A stretch of 64,000 bases of DNA from Pseudomonadota bacterium (lineage in GTDB: Bacteria; Pseudomonadota; Alphaproteobacteria; Rhizobiales; Methylopilaceae), in assembly GCA_023388965.1 (NCBI GenBank), contig JAEWFF010000004.1:7501-71500 (forward strand). The letters are read 5' to 3'. A program made the translations under genes and the position numbers. Positions 26,532-35,368 of the stretch are shown piece after piece. Within the stretch, counting starts at the first letter, position 1; each line of letters begins with the position of its first letter. The notes below the pieces were generated by a model that saw only the letters and a list, made by a program, of their open reading frames with translations, did no database searches and was not told the origin of the DNA.

Positions 26532-27461
26532 TCACTCAGGATCGGAAAGCGGATGCAGATCGCGCACCATGCCCGCCAGCCGTTCGTCGAGGACATGGGT
26601 GTAGATCTGGGTCGTCGCCACATCGGCATGGCCGAGAAGCTGCTGCACGGACCTCAGATCGGCGCCGTTCTGCAGGAGATGGCTGGCGAAAGCGTGACGC
26701 AGGACGTGGGGGCTGACGCGGCCCGGCGCGATGCCGGCGCGAATGGCGACATTCTTCAGATCGCGCGCGAAAGCCTGCCGCGTCAGGTGGCCGGCCTCAC
26801 TTAGCGAGGGAAACAGGAACGGGCTGCGTGGGCCCTCGCGCATATCGAGAAAATCGAGATAGCGGGCCATGGCCCGGCGCGAGGCGTCGGTCAGCGGAAC
26901 GAGGCGCTCGCGCCCGCCCTTGCCGCGGATCGACAGCACCTTTGTGCCGGCCCGCGCCGCGCTGCGCGGCAAAGTGACGAGTTCGGAGACACGCATCCCC
27001 GTCGCGTAGAGGATTTCGAGCAGCGCCGTCATGCGGGAGGCGCGCAGGCGCTCGATATGCGGCCGCTCCTCATCCTCGATGCCCTCGGCGGCCGCAGCGA
27101 GCAGAGCATCCACTTCCTTGACGCCGAGGACTTTCGGCAAAGGCCGGCCGCGTTTGGGACCGCTGAGGGCCGCGCCGGGATCGTCGGCGCGCATGCCCTC
27201 GGAATAGAGGAAACGGTGGAGCTGCTTGACCGCCGACAGCCGCCGCGCCGCGGACGAGGCGGCGAAACCGCGCCGTGACAGATCGGTCAGCCAGGCGCGG
27301 ATATCGTCGGCGTGCGCGGTTGCGGGATCGCGCCCCTTCCTGCCGAGAAAGCTCGTGTAATCCTCGAGATCGCGGCGATAGGCGTCGAGCGTGTTCTTCG
27401 CCGCGCCGCGCTCGGCCGAGAGCATTTCGAGAAAACCGTCGATTGCGTGGCCGGCGTTCAT
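26532..27461 (-). CDS. xerD: Tyrosine recombinase XerD
   Basis: A 309-residue site-specific recombinase resolving chromosome dimers at dif together with XerC. It has an N-terminal SAM-like core-binding domain (5–90) and a catalytic domain with R157, H252, R255, H278 and the nucleophile Y287 (T-T-Q-I-Y-T-H). Length and lack of phage neighbours argue for the housekeeping enzyme rather than an integrase. The start is ATG 27461; it overlaps the small upstream gene by 4 bases, so translation is probably coupled. Confidence 0.93.
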   Translation of the reverse strand: MNAGHAIDGFLEMLSAERGAAKNTLDAYRRDLEDYTSFLGRKGRDPATAHADDIRAWLTDLSRRGFAASSAARRLSAVKQLHRFLYSEGMRADDPGAALSGPKRGRPLPKVLGVKEVDALLAAAAEGIEDEERPHIERLRASRMTALLEILYATGMRVSELVTLPRSAARAGTKVLSIRGKGGRERLVPLTDASRRAMARYLDFLDMREGPRSPFLFPSLSEAGHLTRQAFARDLKNVAIRAGIAPGRVSPHVLRHAFASHLLQNGADLRSVQQLLGHADVATTQIYTHVLDERLAGMVRDLHPLSDPE

Positions 27462-27598
27462 AGCCCGCCGTCCAGCGGCACGCCGACCGTCATTTCGCGC
27501 GGCTGCGGCTCGACAAAGGTCGCCAGCGCCCACACCGCCGCAAACAGGACGATGAAAATGAGCGCCAGATGACGCAAAAGGCGGAATGTGCTCGGCAT
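27458..27598 (-). CDS. Small single-pass membrane protein upstream of xerD
   Basis: A 46-residue frame, MPSTFRLLRHLALIFIVLFA..., with one hydrophobic helix (about residues 10–28) and a short polar tail ending V-P-L-D-G-G-L. Its stop overlaps the xerD ATG (ATGA), which supports a translated gene. The start ATG at 27598 is preferred over longer versions that run into the divergent aroK promoter. No family is recognised. Confidence 0.55.
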   Translation of the reverse strand: MPSTFRLLRHLALIFIVLFAAVWALATFVEPQPREMTVGVPLDGGL

Positions 27599-27717
27599 GG
27601 CCCTCGCCTCGCCCGTGGGCGGCGATTCACTCCTACTAGGAATCACGCTCCGGGCGCGGATGCAACGCCCTTGCGGGCACCCCTGCTTTCGTGGGAACCA
27701 CGCCGCCGAGGAAGACC

Positions 27718-28326
27718 ATGTCCAATTCCGCGCCCAATGCCGCATCCGCCCCGCCGACCGATGACACGCTGGCCACAGCGGGTTCGGCGGTGCGCGCAGC
27801 CCTCAATGGCCGCTCGGTCGTTCTGGTCGGCATGATGGGCGCCGGCAAGAGTTCGGTCGGCCGGCGGCTCGCCAAGGCGCTCAGCCTGCCTTTCGTCGAT
27901 GCCGACACCGAAATCGAAAAAGCCGCAGGCATGTCGATCACCGATATTTTCGCCAAGCACGGCGAGCCGGAATTCCGGGCCGGGGAACGGCGCGTCGTCT
28001 CCCGCCTGCTCGACAATCCGATGGCCGTGATCGCGACCGGCGGCGGCGCCTTCATGGACGAAACCACCCGCGAGAAGATTCGCGCGCACGGCATCTCGGT
28101 CTGGCTGAAGGCCGATGTCGACGTACTGCTGCGGCGCGTGAAGAAACGCGGCGGCCGCCCGCTCCTGAAGGACGGCGACCCCGAACAGATCTTGCGCGAC
28201 CTTCTGGCAAAGCGCGAGCCGGTCTACGCCACCGCCGACGTGACGGTGATGACACGCGAAGTGCCGCACGAAACCATGGTCAGCGAGACCCTGGCGCAAT
28301 TGCAGGCCTTCCTGAAGGAAACATGA
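27718..28326 (+). CDS. aroK: Shikimate kinase
   Basis: A 202-residue kinase phosphorylating shikimate in the chorismate pathway. The P-loop is GMMGAGKSS at 38–46, followed by D-A-D-T-E-I-E near 58 and an A-T-G-G-G-A-F motif near 108. An N-terminal extension of about 30 residues precedes the domain, as in other rhizobia. The start is ATG 27718 with GAGGAAGA upstream. It overlaps aroB by 4 bases. Confidence 0.95.
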   Translation: MSNSAPNAASAPPTDDTLATAGSAVRAALNGRSVVLVGMMGAGKSSVGRRLAKALSLPFVDADTEIEKAAGMSITDIFAKHGEPEFRAGERRVVSRLLDNPMAVIATGGGAFMDETTREKIRAHGISVWLKADVDVLLRRVKKRGGRPLLKDGDPEQILRDLLAKREPVYATADVTVMTREVPHETMVSETLAQLQAFLKET

Positions 28327-29441
28327 TGAGTGCCGAGCCGACCATCGTCCCCGTCTCGCTGGGCGAGCGTACCTACGAAATCCGCATCGGCGGCGATATC
28401 CTGTCCGGGCTCGGCCACAGCGTGGCGGTGCTCGGCGCGCGGCAGGCCGCGGTGGTCACGGACTCCAATGTCGCGGACATCTATCTCGAACGCGCGCTGG
28501 AGAGCCTTGCCCATGCCGGCCTCACGGCCAGCGCCATCGTCGTGCCGGCCGGCGAGGCCACCAAGAGTTTTGCGCATCTCGAAAAGGTCTGCGCCGGAAT
28601 TCTCGAAGCGAAGATCGAGCGCGGGGACGCGGTCGTCGCGCTCGGCGGCGGCGTGGTCGGCGATCTTGCAGGATTTGCAGCTGCCATCGTGCGGCGCGGC
28701 GTGCGCGTCGTGCAGGTGCCGACCAGCCTTCTGGCGCAGGTCGATTCATCGGTCGGCGGCAAGACCGGCATCAACACGGCGGCCGGCAAGAACCTCATCG
28801 GCTCGTTCCACCAGCCGAGCCTTGTTCTCGCCGACACGAACACGCTCGACACTTTGTCCGCACGCGAATTCCGCGCGGGCTATGCGGAAGTCGCCAAGTA
28901 CGGACTGATCGACGATGCGGATTTCTTCTCCTGGCTGGAGAAGAACTGGAAGGGTGTGTTCGACGGCGGGCCGGAGCGCACGCGCGCCATTGCGACGAGT
29001 TGCACCGCCAAGGCCGCGATCGTCGCGCGCGACGAGTTCGAGACCGGCGACCGCGCGCTCCTCAATCTCGGCCATACATTCGGCCACGCGCTCGAAGCCG
29101 CCGTCGGTTATGACGGGACGCGGCTCGTCCATGGCGAGGGCGTCGCCATCGGCATGGCTCTGGCGTTCGAATTCTCCGCCCGCCGCGGCCTGACTTCGGA
29201 CGAGGAAGCAAAGCGGGTAGCCGGGCATCTGAAAGCCGTCGGGCTGCCGACGCGTATCCAGGACATTCCCGGCGAGGTCGGTTCCGCAGACCGGCTGCTC
29301 GACCTGATGGCGCAGGACAAGAAGGTGAAGGCCGGCCGCCTGACCTTCATTCTGGCGCGCGGCATCGGCCGCAGTTTCGTCGCGCCCGACGTGCCGCCGC
29401 AAAGCGCACGCGATTTCCTCGCCGACGCGCTGGCCGCCTGA
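28323..29441 (+). CDS. aroB: 3-dehydroquinate synthase
   Basis: A 372-residue NAD- and metal-dependent enzyme converting DAHP to 3-dehydroquinate. It shows A-L-G-G-G-V-V-G-D-L-A-G-F-A near 105–118, the Q-V-P-T-S-L-L-A-Q-V-D-S-S-V-G-G-K segment, and metal-ligand regions L-N-L-G-H-T-F-G-H and L-V-H-G-E. It is translationally coupled to aroK by an ATGA overlap and followed after 13 bases by the carbonic-anhydrase-like gene. Confidence 0.97.
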   Translation: MMSAEPTIVPVSLGERTYEIRIGGDILSGLGHSVAVLGARQAAVVTDSNVADIYLERALESLAHAGLTASAIVVPAGEATKSFAHLEKVCAGILEAKIERGDAVVALGGGVVGDLAGFAAAIVRRGVRVVQVPTSLLAQVDSSVGGKTGINTAAGKNLIGSFHQPSLVLADTNTLDTLSAREFRAGYAEVAKYGLIDDADFFSWLEKNWKGVFDGGPERTRAIATSCTAKAAIVARDEFETGDRALLNLGHTFGHALEAAVGYDGTRLVHGEGVAIGMALAFEFSARRGLTSDEEAKRVAGHLKAVGLPTRIQDIPGEVGSADRLLDLMAQDKKVKAGRLTFILARGIGRSFVAPDVPPQSARDFLADALAA

Positions 29442-29454
29442 GCCCGGAGATCGC

Positions 29455-29976
29455 ATGCCCGTTCACACGCTTGGAAACCTGAAGCCGGTCCTGCCCGAAG
29501 GCCCGCATTTCATCGCGCCCGGCGCGCGCCTGATCGGCGATGTCGTGCTCGAGGACGACACCTGCATCATGTTCGGCGCGGTGCTGCGCGCGGAGTTCGC
29601 CCGCATCCATATCGGCAAGCGCTGCAATGTGCAGGACAATGCCGTTCTGCATGTCGATCCCGGTTTTCCGATCACGCTCGGCCACGATGTCACGATCGGC
29701 CATAGCGCCATCGTCCATGGCTGCACGATCGGCAGCGGCTCCGTGATCGGCATGGGCGCGACCGTGCTGAACGGCGCGGTGATCGGCGAACATTCTATTG
29801 TTGGCGCAAATGCGCTCGTCACGCAGGGCGCGGTGTTCCCGCCCCGCTCGCTGATCCTCGGCTCGCCTGCCAGACGCTTGCGCGAAATGACCGATGAGGA
29901 GGTCGAGGGCGCGATGCAGACCGCGGCGGGCTATGTCGCGAATCTCGCGCTCTACACCGCGGACTTCGACCGCTAG
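29455..29976 (+). CDS. Gamma-class carbonic anhydrase family protein
   Basis: A 173-residue left-handed beta-helix protein of hexapeptide repeats. Metal-binding histidines are seen in V-L-H-V-D, T-I-G-H-S-A-I-V-H-G and similar positions (about 61–90). It resembles YrdA/PaaY-type gamma-carbonic anhydrases, many of which have unknown substrates. It follows aroB closely and is probably in the aroKB operon. The end meets the convergent DUF924 gene with a 4-base overlap. Confidence 0.88.
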   Translation: MPVHTLGNLKPVLPEGPHFIAPGARLIGDVVLEDDTCIMFGAVLRAEFARIHIGKRCNVQDNAVLHVDPGFPITLGHDVTIGHSAIVHGCTIGSGSVIGMGATVLNGAVIGEHSIVGANALVTQGAVFPPRSLILGSPARRLREMTDEEVEGAMQTAAGYVANLALYTADFDR

Positions 29977-30539
29977 CCGGCGAAACCGCCATCGGCGAGG
30001 AATTGCGCCTCTTCGGGTGTCGTGTCGCGCCCGAGCGCCGCATTGCGGTGCGGGAAGCGGCCGAATTCGCGGATGATGTCGAGATGCTCCTGCGCCCAAT
30101 GCACGCCGTTCGCGTCGTTCATGTCCTTGTAGAGCGCGAGGCACAATTCCTGATCGGTCTCGTCTTCCGAATGCATGAACGGAAGATAGAAGAACGTACG
30201 CATCTTGCGCGGCACGCGCTTGTCGAGCCCGCGCGAGATGGCGTAGCGCGCCACTTCGCGGGCATGGGCATCGGTGGCGAAAGCGCGCGGCGATCCGCGG
30301 AACATGTTGCGCGGCACCTGATCGAGCAGGATGAGAAGTGCGAGCGCGCCATTGGCGGATTTGACCGCCAGATGATCGAGCATGCCCGCCGCCGCCCAGT
30401 AATGGAGCGAGCCCAGCCTGCGCCCGACTTCCGCATCGAACTGATCGCTCTTGCTGAACCAGCGCGGCGGGCCGGCGGCACGCCAGAACGAGATGACGGC
30501 GCGGGGATCGACGGATTGCGGATCGCGGAACTGGGTCAC
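29973..30539 (-). CDS. DUF924 family protein
   Basis: A 188-residue soluble helical protein with family marks V-I-S-F-W near 16, W-F-S-K-S-D-Q-F-D, L-I-L-L-D-Q-V-P-R-N-M-F-R-G and F-F-Y-L-P-F-M-H-S-E. It ends with F-P-H-R-N-A-A-L-G-R. DUF924 proteins look like TPR-type folds; no biochemical role is established to my knowledge. The ATG overlaps the stop of the acyl-CoA synthetase gene by 4 bases, so the two are co-expressed. Confidence 0.9.
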   Translation of the reverse strand: MTQFRDPQSVDPRAVISFWRAAGPPRWFSKSDQFDAEVGRRLGSLHYWAAAGMLDHLAVKSANGALALLILLDQVPRNMFRGSPRAFATDAHAREVARYAISRGLDKRVPRKMRTFFYLPFMHSEDETDQELCLALYKDMNDANGVHWAQEHLDIIREFGRFPHRNAALGRDTTPEEAQFLADGGFAG

Positions 30540-32332
30540 AGGCGCAGGCGTCCTTCGGCCAGATTGTTGTGTAAGGACGGACCGAACGGCTTGAACTTGC
30601 CCGTGGAAGGATCGCGGACGAACAGCGGGTCTTTCACGGCGTCGAGGTCGAAGCCCTCTTTCTGAAGCTCCAGCCGCCGCTGCTTGAACGTGCCGGTGAC
30701 GTCGATCTCGGGCAGCAAACGCAGGAAGACCGGCCGCGCATAATCCGGCAGGCGCCCGGCGATATGGCGCGCAAAGCCCTCCACATCGAACGCGCCTTTC
30801 TTCGTGACGAGCGCCGCCATTCCGGCGCGCCCGTCCTGACCGGGAACGGCGACGCCGTAGACGATCGCATCCTCGATGCCGGGAAATTCCGTCAGCGCAT
30901 TGGCGACCTCGATTGTCGATACATTCTCGCCCTTCCAGCGGAACGTGTCGCCGATGCGGTCGACGAAATAGAAATAGCCGTCCGCATCCTTCTTCATCAG
31001 ATCGCCGGTGCGGAACCAGCGGTCGCCCTTCTTCTCGACATCGGCGAGAATTTTCGTCTTCGTCGCTTCGGGATCGGCATAGCCCTCGAAACGGTTGGCG
31101 GGCTTGGAGGGATCGTTGGTGATGAGGCCGATCACCTCGCCCGCTTCGTCCGGCTCCGCCTCGATGACGAGGCCGTCCGGCCCGCGCACCGGCTCCTCAC
31201 GCTCGACATCGAACCGCACGATCTTGATCGGGAAACGGCTGGCGATCCACCACGGAATGCGGCCGATGGCGCCGGGCGTGCCGTCCCAGTTGAAGATGGC
31301 GACATTGCCTTCGGTCGCGGCATACCATTCCACAATCTTCGGCACGTTGAAGCGCGCCTGAAAGGCGGGCCAGACATCGGCGCGCAGGCCGTTGCCGCAG
31401 AACAGGCGGATAGTGTGCGTACGCTCTGAGGCGCTTTCCGGCGCGTTCAGGAGATAGCGGCAGAGTTCGCCGATATAGAACACGACCGTCGCCTTCGAGC
31501 GCACCGCATCGTCCCAGAATTCGCGCGCGGAGAATTTCTCGCGGATGATGACCGAGCCGCCGCCGACAAGCGTCGCGCCGGTCGCCAATACACCGCCGTT
31601 CGAATGATACATCGGCAGCACGTCGAACATGCGGTCGGACGGCGTGATGTTCATGACGCCGGAAAAGCCGATGGTCATTGCCATCAGCCGGTAGTGATTG
31701 ATGTTCGCGGCCTTCGGCAATCCGGTCGTGCCGGATGTGTAGATGAACAGCGCGCGGTCCTCGATGGTCAGGTCCGGGCGCTCGCTCCCGGCCAGCGGAT
31801 CGGCGGAAAAGCTTTCCACCGCCTCGTCGATCCGCTCGCCGCCGTTTTCCGCCGCGCCATGCGACCAGATTTTCGGCTGCGTCTTCAGATGGGGGCGCGC
31901 AGTTTCAAATCCCCCGGCCAGATCGGCGCCGACGACGACATGCTTTGGCTCCACGATGTCGATACAATGGGCAAGGCTCTGCGCGGTCAGATTGGTGTTC
32001 AGCAGCGCGACCACGCCGCCCATGCGCGTGACGCCGATCCAGAACGCCATGTAATCCGGCCGGTTCGTCATCATCAGCGCGACGACATCGCCCTTGCCGA
32101 CGCCGTTCGCGCGGGCCCAGCGCGCATAGCGGTTGGCGCGTTCGTCCAGCCCGCGATAGGTGAAGATTTCGCGTTCCGAGATCAGGGCCTCGCGCTCGCC
32201 ATGCTGCGCGGCAAGCTCGGAAACGACATCCGGAAAGGTGCGGCCGCGATTTTGCGTGATGGGTTTCATCCGGCGCAAGGTGCGCAGAGCGCCCGACAGC
32301 AGCGCCCAGTCTTTCCGCAAGCGTTGGAACAC
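30536..32332 (-). CDS. Long-chain/very-long-chain acyl-CoA synthetase (FATP-like)
   Basis: An AMP-forming ligase of about 598 residues activating fatty acids to acyl-CoA. The AMP signature is I-Y-T-S-G-T-T-G-L-P-K, with W-Y-A-A-T-E-G-N and R-T-G-D-L further on, and an F-R-W-K-G-E-N-V-S-T motif typical of the FATP branch. The start is uncertain: GTG 32332 (VFQRLRKDW) fits the family N-terminus, a TTG at 32389 would add 19 residues, and an ATG lies at MKPITQN. It lies directly after the CobW-type gene in the same direction. Confidence 0.9.
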   Translation of the reverse strand: MFQRLRKDWALLSGALRTLRRMKPITQNRGRTFPDVVSELAAQHGEREALISEREIFTYRGLDERANRYARWARANGVGKGDVVALMMTNRPDYMAFWIGVTRMGGVVALLNTNLTAQSLAHCIDIVEPKHVVVGADLAGGFETARPHLKTQPKIWSHGAAENGGERIDEAVESFSADPLAGSERPDLTIEDRALFIYTSGTTGLPKAANINHYRLMAMTIGFSGVMNITPSDRMFDVLPMYHSNGGVLATGATLVGGGSVIIREKFSAREFWDDAVRSKATVVFYIGELCRYLLNAPESASERTHTIRLFCGNGLRADVWPAFQARFNVPKIVEWYAATEGNVAIFNWDGTPGAIGRIPWWIASRFPIKIVRFDVEREEPVRGPDGLVIEAEPDEAGEVIGLITNDPSKPANRFEGYADPEATKTKILADVEKKGDRWFRTGDLMKKDADGYFYFVDRIGDTFRWKGENVSTIEVANALTEFPGIEDAIVYGVAVPGQDGRAGMAALVTKKGAFDVEGFARHIAGRLPDYARPVFLRLLPEIDVTGTFKQRRLELQKEGFDLDAVKDPLFVRDPSTGKFKPFGPSLHNNLAEGRLRL

Positions 32333-32392
32333 GTTCGACCCGTTTTCTGTTGCCGGCGCAGTTGAACCCGCGCCGTGCCGGTTAGGCAAGCC

Positions 32393-33454
32393 TCAGCGGG
32401 CCATTCCGGGAGGTGCGAGGGGATTGTCGAACAGCACCGCGCGGTCGGGCGCATCCACGCCCGGCACGCCGGCCAGAGCGTCGTAGAGCCGTTTCAGAAG
32501 ATGCACGTCGAGATCGCGCGCGATGACGACGATGCGTGTGCGGCGGTCCTCGTCCGGCCAGGCCGACAGCCGGCGCGGCGGATGGAACATATGCTGCACG
32601 CCGTGGATGACGACCGGGCGTTCCGGATCGTCGGCGGCGCGCACGAGGCCCTTCAGGCGCAGGATTCGGGAACCGTGCTCGGAGCGCAGGAGGTCGATGA
32701 ACATGCCGAACGCCTGCGGCGGCAGCGCGGCCTCGCTCCACAGCACCGTCGTGCGGATATCGCCGCTATGCGCGCCGCCTCCCCCGCCGGCGCCGAGCCA
32801 TGGGCCGAGCGAGGCAAGGCGCTCCTCGCCGCCGAGCGGGGCGATGCCGAACAGATCGGCAGGAACGAGATCGCGCACATCGATCCGGGCCGCGCCCGGC
32901 GCGAGATCGTCCAGCGCGGCGCAGAGTTCCGCGCGCTTGCCTTCAGCTTCGGGAAGATCGGTCTTGGTCAGCACCACGCGGTCGGCGACGGCCGCCTGAC
33001 GCCGCGCTTCCTCATGCGCTTTGAGCGTGCGCGCGCCGAGCACGGCATCGACGACCGCGATCACGCCGTCGAGCGCGAAACGCAGCGAAATGTAGGGATG
33101 CACGATCAGCGATTGCAGCACCGGAACCGGATCGGCAAGTCCGGTCGTCTCCAGCACGACGCGGGAAAAACCGAGTTCCCCGGCATCGCGGCGGGCAAGC
33201 AGGTCTTCGAGTGTGTCGATCAGATCGCTGCGCACCGTGCAGCACAGGCAGCCGCCGGCAAGCGCGACGACATCGCCCTTCACGTCCTCGATGAGAAGAT
33301 GATCGAGCCCCGCTTCGCCGATCTCGTTGACGAGAACGAGCGTGCCGGCCAGCGCCTCATGCTTCAGCAGCCTGTTGAGAAGCGTCGTTTTGCCTGCGCC
33401 GAGAAACCCGGTCAGAACCGTCAGCGGAATCGGTGTATGGGCGGAAGATGTCAC
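32393..33454 (-). CDS. CobW/COG0523 family GTPase (putative metal chaperone)
   Basis: A 353-residue G3E GTPase. Walker A is GFLGAGKTT (16–24), the metal-binding CxCC motif is C69-L-C71-C72, and L-T-K-T-D-L marks the guanine site. The CobW C-terminal domain includes V-I-H-G-V-Q-H-M-F-H-P-P. COG0523 proteins insert or traffic zinc, cobalt or nickel; the metal is not evident, and no Zur box or cobalamin gene was seen nearby. The start GTG overlaps the stop of the upstream carboxypeptidase gene. Confidence 0.9.
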   Translation of the reverse strand: MTSSAHTPIPLTVLTGFLGAGKTTLLNRLLKHEALAGTLVLVNEIGEAGLDHLLIEDVKGDVVALAGGCLCCTVRSDLIDTLEDLLARRDAGELGFSRVVLETTGLADPVPVLQSLIVHPYISLRFALDGVIAVVDAVLGARTLKAHEEARRQAAVADRVVLTKTDLPEAEGKRAELCAALDDLAPGAARIDVRDLVPADLFGIAPLGGEERLASLGPWLGAGGGGGAHSGDIRTTVLWSEAALPPQAFGMFIDLLRSEHGSRILRLKGLVRAADDPERPVVIHGVQHMFHPPRRLSAWPDEDRRTRIVVIARDLDVHLLKRLYDALAGVPGVDAPDRAVLFDNPLAPPGMAR

Positions 33455-34689
33455 GGCCGAGGTTTTGGCGTTGGCACCGCAGGCGTGGTTCCCGCCGTCG
33501 CGTCCGGCTTCCTGGCCTTGGGTTTGGCTTTCGTGTCGGCCTTCTGCTTCTTCTTCGGCGCCGGAGCAGGCTCTTCGGGCGCGGCGGGTGCGCTGGGCAC
33601 GAGCCTGGCGGCAAGGTCGATATAGGCGCGCGGGCCGTTGGGATTGGGGCCGAGGAAGATCGGCACCGGCACGGCCTTCTGCTGCTGCGGAGCCAGAAGC
33701 TCCTTCGGTTCGGCCGCATAACTCGTCAGCAGTCCGGACAGCGCCTCGTTGTGCGGGGTCGCGATATTGCCGCCGTCATCCTCGGTTTCACCGACGGCTT
33801 CGGGCGCTGTGCCGGTGCGCTTCCTGTCGCAGACCTCGGGCCGCAGATTGGGCGCGGCGCCGGCAACCGCCGGCAATGTTGCGACTTCCTGACCGCGCCG
33901 CCAGAACGTCCATTTGCCGAAGCCGGCATCGAGCAGTTCGGCGGCACGCTGGGTGCGCTCCTTGGCGCTCGCATGGCCGAGCACGACCGCGATGAGGTGG
34001 CGCTTGCCGCGCGTCGCGCTGGCGACGAGATTGAAACCCGACGGGCAGGTGAAGCCGGTCTTCATGCCGTCGGCTCCCTTGAAGCGGCCGATCAGATGGT
34101 TATGCCCGCGGATCGTGCGCTTGCCGAGCTGGAGCGCCGCGATCCTGTACGTATTGGAATAGGACGGAAAATCGCGAAAGAGCGCACGGCCGAGAATGGC
34201 CATGTCGCGCGCGGACGTCACCTGCTGGTCGTCGTGCCAGCCATTGGGATTCTTGAACCGGCTCTGCGTCATGCCGAGGCCCTTGGCATGGCGGTTCATT
34301 TCCGCAACGAAGGCCGCCTCGCTGCCGGACACGCCTTCGGCGATCGCCACCGCGACATCGTTGGCGGATTTCACCAGCAGCAATTTCAGCGCGTTGTCGA
34401 TGGTCAGGATCGTGTTGACCGGGAAGCCCATCTTGCTCGCCGGCTCCTTCTGCGCATTGGCGCTGTAGAGGATCGGCGTATCGAGCGTGATGCGCCCCTC
34501 GCGCACCGCCGACAGCGTCACATAGGTCGTCATCAGCTTGGTCAGCGAGGCCGGATACCAGAGCGCGGTCGCATCCTCCGCATGGAGCACGCGGCCGGAA
34601 TCGGCATCGATGACGATGGCCGGTCGCGCCTCGGCCCCCGTTGCGAGGGCGGCGGAAACGGCTATGGCAAGAACAAACCGCAGGAGCAT
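33451..34689 (-). CDS. D-alanyl-D-alanine carboxypeptidase (penicillin-binding protein 5/6 family)
   Basis: A 412-residue exported serine carboxypeptidase trimming peptidoglycan stem peptides. A signal peptide ends near A-E-A-R (residue ~22). The active-site motifs are S48-L-T-K51, S108-A-N110 and K-T-G in G-M-K-T-G-F. The C-terminal ~150 residues are low-complexity and Lys/Pro-rich instead of the classic PBP5 beta domain. A 4-base overlap couples it to the CobW-type gene. Confidence 0.93.
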   Translation of the reverse strand: MLLRFVLAIAVSAALATGAEARPAIVIDADSGRVLHAEDATALWYPASLTKLMTTYVTLSAVREGRITLDTPILYSANAQKEPASKMGFPVNTILTIDNALKLLLVKSANDVAVAIAEGVSGSEAAFVAEMNRHAKGLGMTQSRFKNPNGWHDDQQVTSARDMAILGRALFRDFPSYSNTYRIAALQLGKRTIRGHNHLIGRFKGADGMKTGFTCPSGFNLVASATRGKRHLIAVVLGHASAKERTQRAAELLDAGFGKWTFWRRGQEVATLPAVAGAAPNLRPEVCDRKRTGTAPEAVGETEDDGGNIATPHNEALSGLLTSYAAEPKELLAPQQQKAVPVPIFLGPNPNGPRAYIDLAARLVPSAPAAPEEPAPAPKKKQKADTKAKPKARKPDATAGTTPAVPTPKPRP

Positions 34690-34754
34690 CTGCTTCCCGT
34701 ATAATCCGATGGTCCGGCCCGGTCTTCATACCCTCATGGCCCGAGCCTATCCAG

Positions 34755-35339
34755 TCAGCGGACGATCACCCCTGCGTCAGGACCGGACATTGTGGGCGTG
34801 GGACCGAGATAGGGCTCGGCGACCACCATGGCCCAGAAGACCTTGTATTTGTAGCCGGGCGCCTGGGCGACGGCGATGCCGATGCGCGTCGCCTGGGGCA
34901 TCAGCATGTTCTTTTTATGATCGGGGCTGTCGCGCCAGCCCGAAAAGGCTTCCGCCAAGGTCTGATAGCCGCCCGCCACATTCTCGGCGATGCGAGCATA
35001 TTCATAGCCCGCCGCCTTGGCGCGGACGTCGAGGCCGCCCTTTCCGACATCGTGGCCGACCTTGGTCCGGCGGGCCATTTCGACGGCGTGGGCCTTCGCG
35101 ATCTTCGTGAGCACGGGATCGATCGACACCGGGCCGAGCCCGTTATTGTGTCGATAGCCGGAAATCATCGAGGCCGCCGCAGCCGAATCGACCTCCGTGC
35201 CGGGGGCCGAAAGATTGAGGTAGAAGCTCGGCTTGTCCGGGATCGGCGCGGTCGAGCAGGCCGACAGGATGAGGGCGGCGCCGGCAACCACCGCGCAGTT
35301 GAACGCACCGGACAGATTTGAGGCAAACGAGCGGGGCAC
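34755..35339 (-). CDS. CAP/SCP-domain lipoprotein
   Basis: A 194-residue protein with a lipobox (L-I-L-S-A-C, Cys ~27) and a CAP domain. The domain shows L-T-K-I-A-K-A-H-A-V-E-M-A, H-D-V-G, A-E-N-V-A-G-G and W-R-D-S-P-D-H-K-K-N-M-L, the conserved His/Glu/His set of bacterial SCP proteins. Its role is unknown. The GTG at 35339 was chosen for the AAGGAAA site before it and the signal peptide just after; a longer frame runs into the neighbouring channel gene. Confidence 0.85.
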   Translation of the reverse strand: MPRSFASNLSGAFNCAVVAGAALILSACSTAPIPDKPSFYLNLSAPGTEVDSAAAASMISGYRHNNGLGPVSIDPVLTKIAKAHAVEMARRTKVGHDVGKGGLDVRAKAAGYEYARIAENVAGGYQTLAEAFSGWRDSPDHKKNMLMPQATRIGIAVAQAPGYKYKVFWAMVVAEPYLGPTPTMSGPDAGVIVR

Positions 35340-35368
35340 GGGGCTTTTTCCTTGCACAGAAGAGGAGG

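Noticed and set aside
26532..27461. Phage or island integrase
   Set aside because: The tyrosine recombinase is XerD-like in length and neighbours (accA, aroK) and there are no phage genes or attachment repeats nearby.
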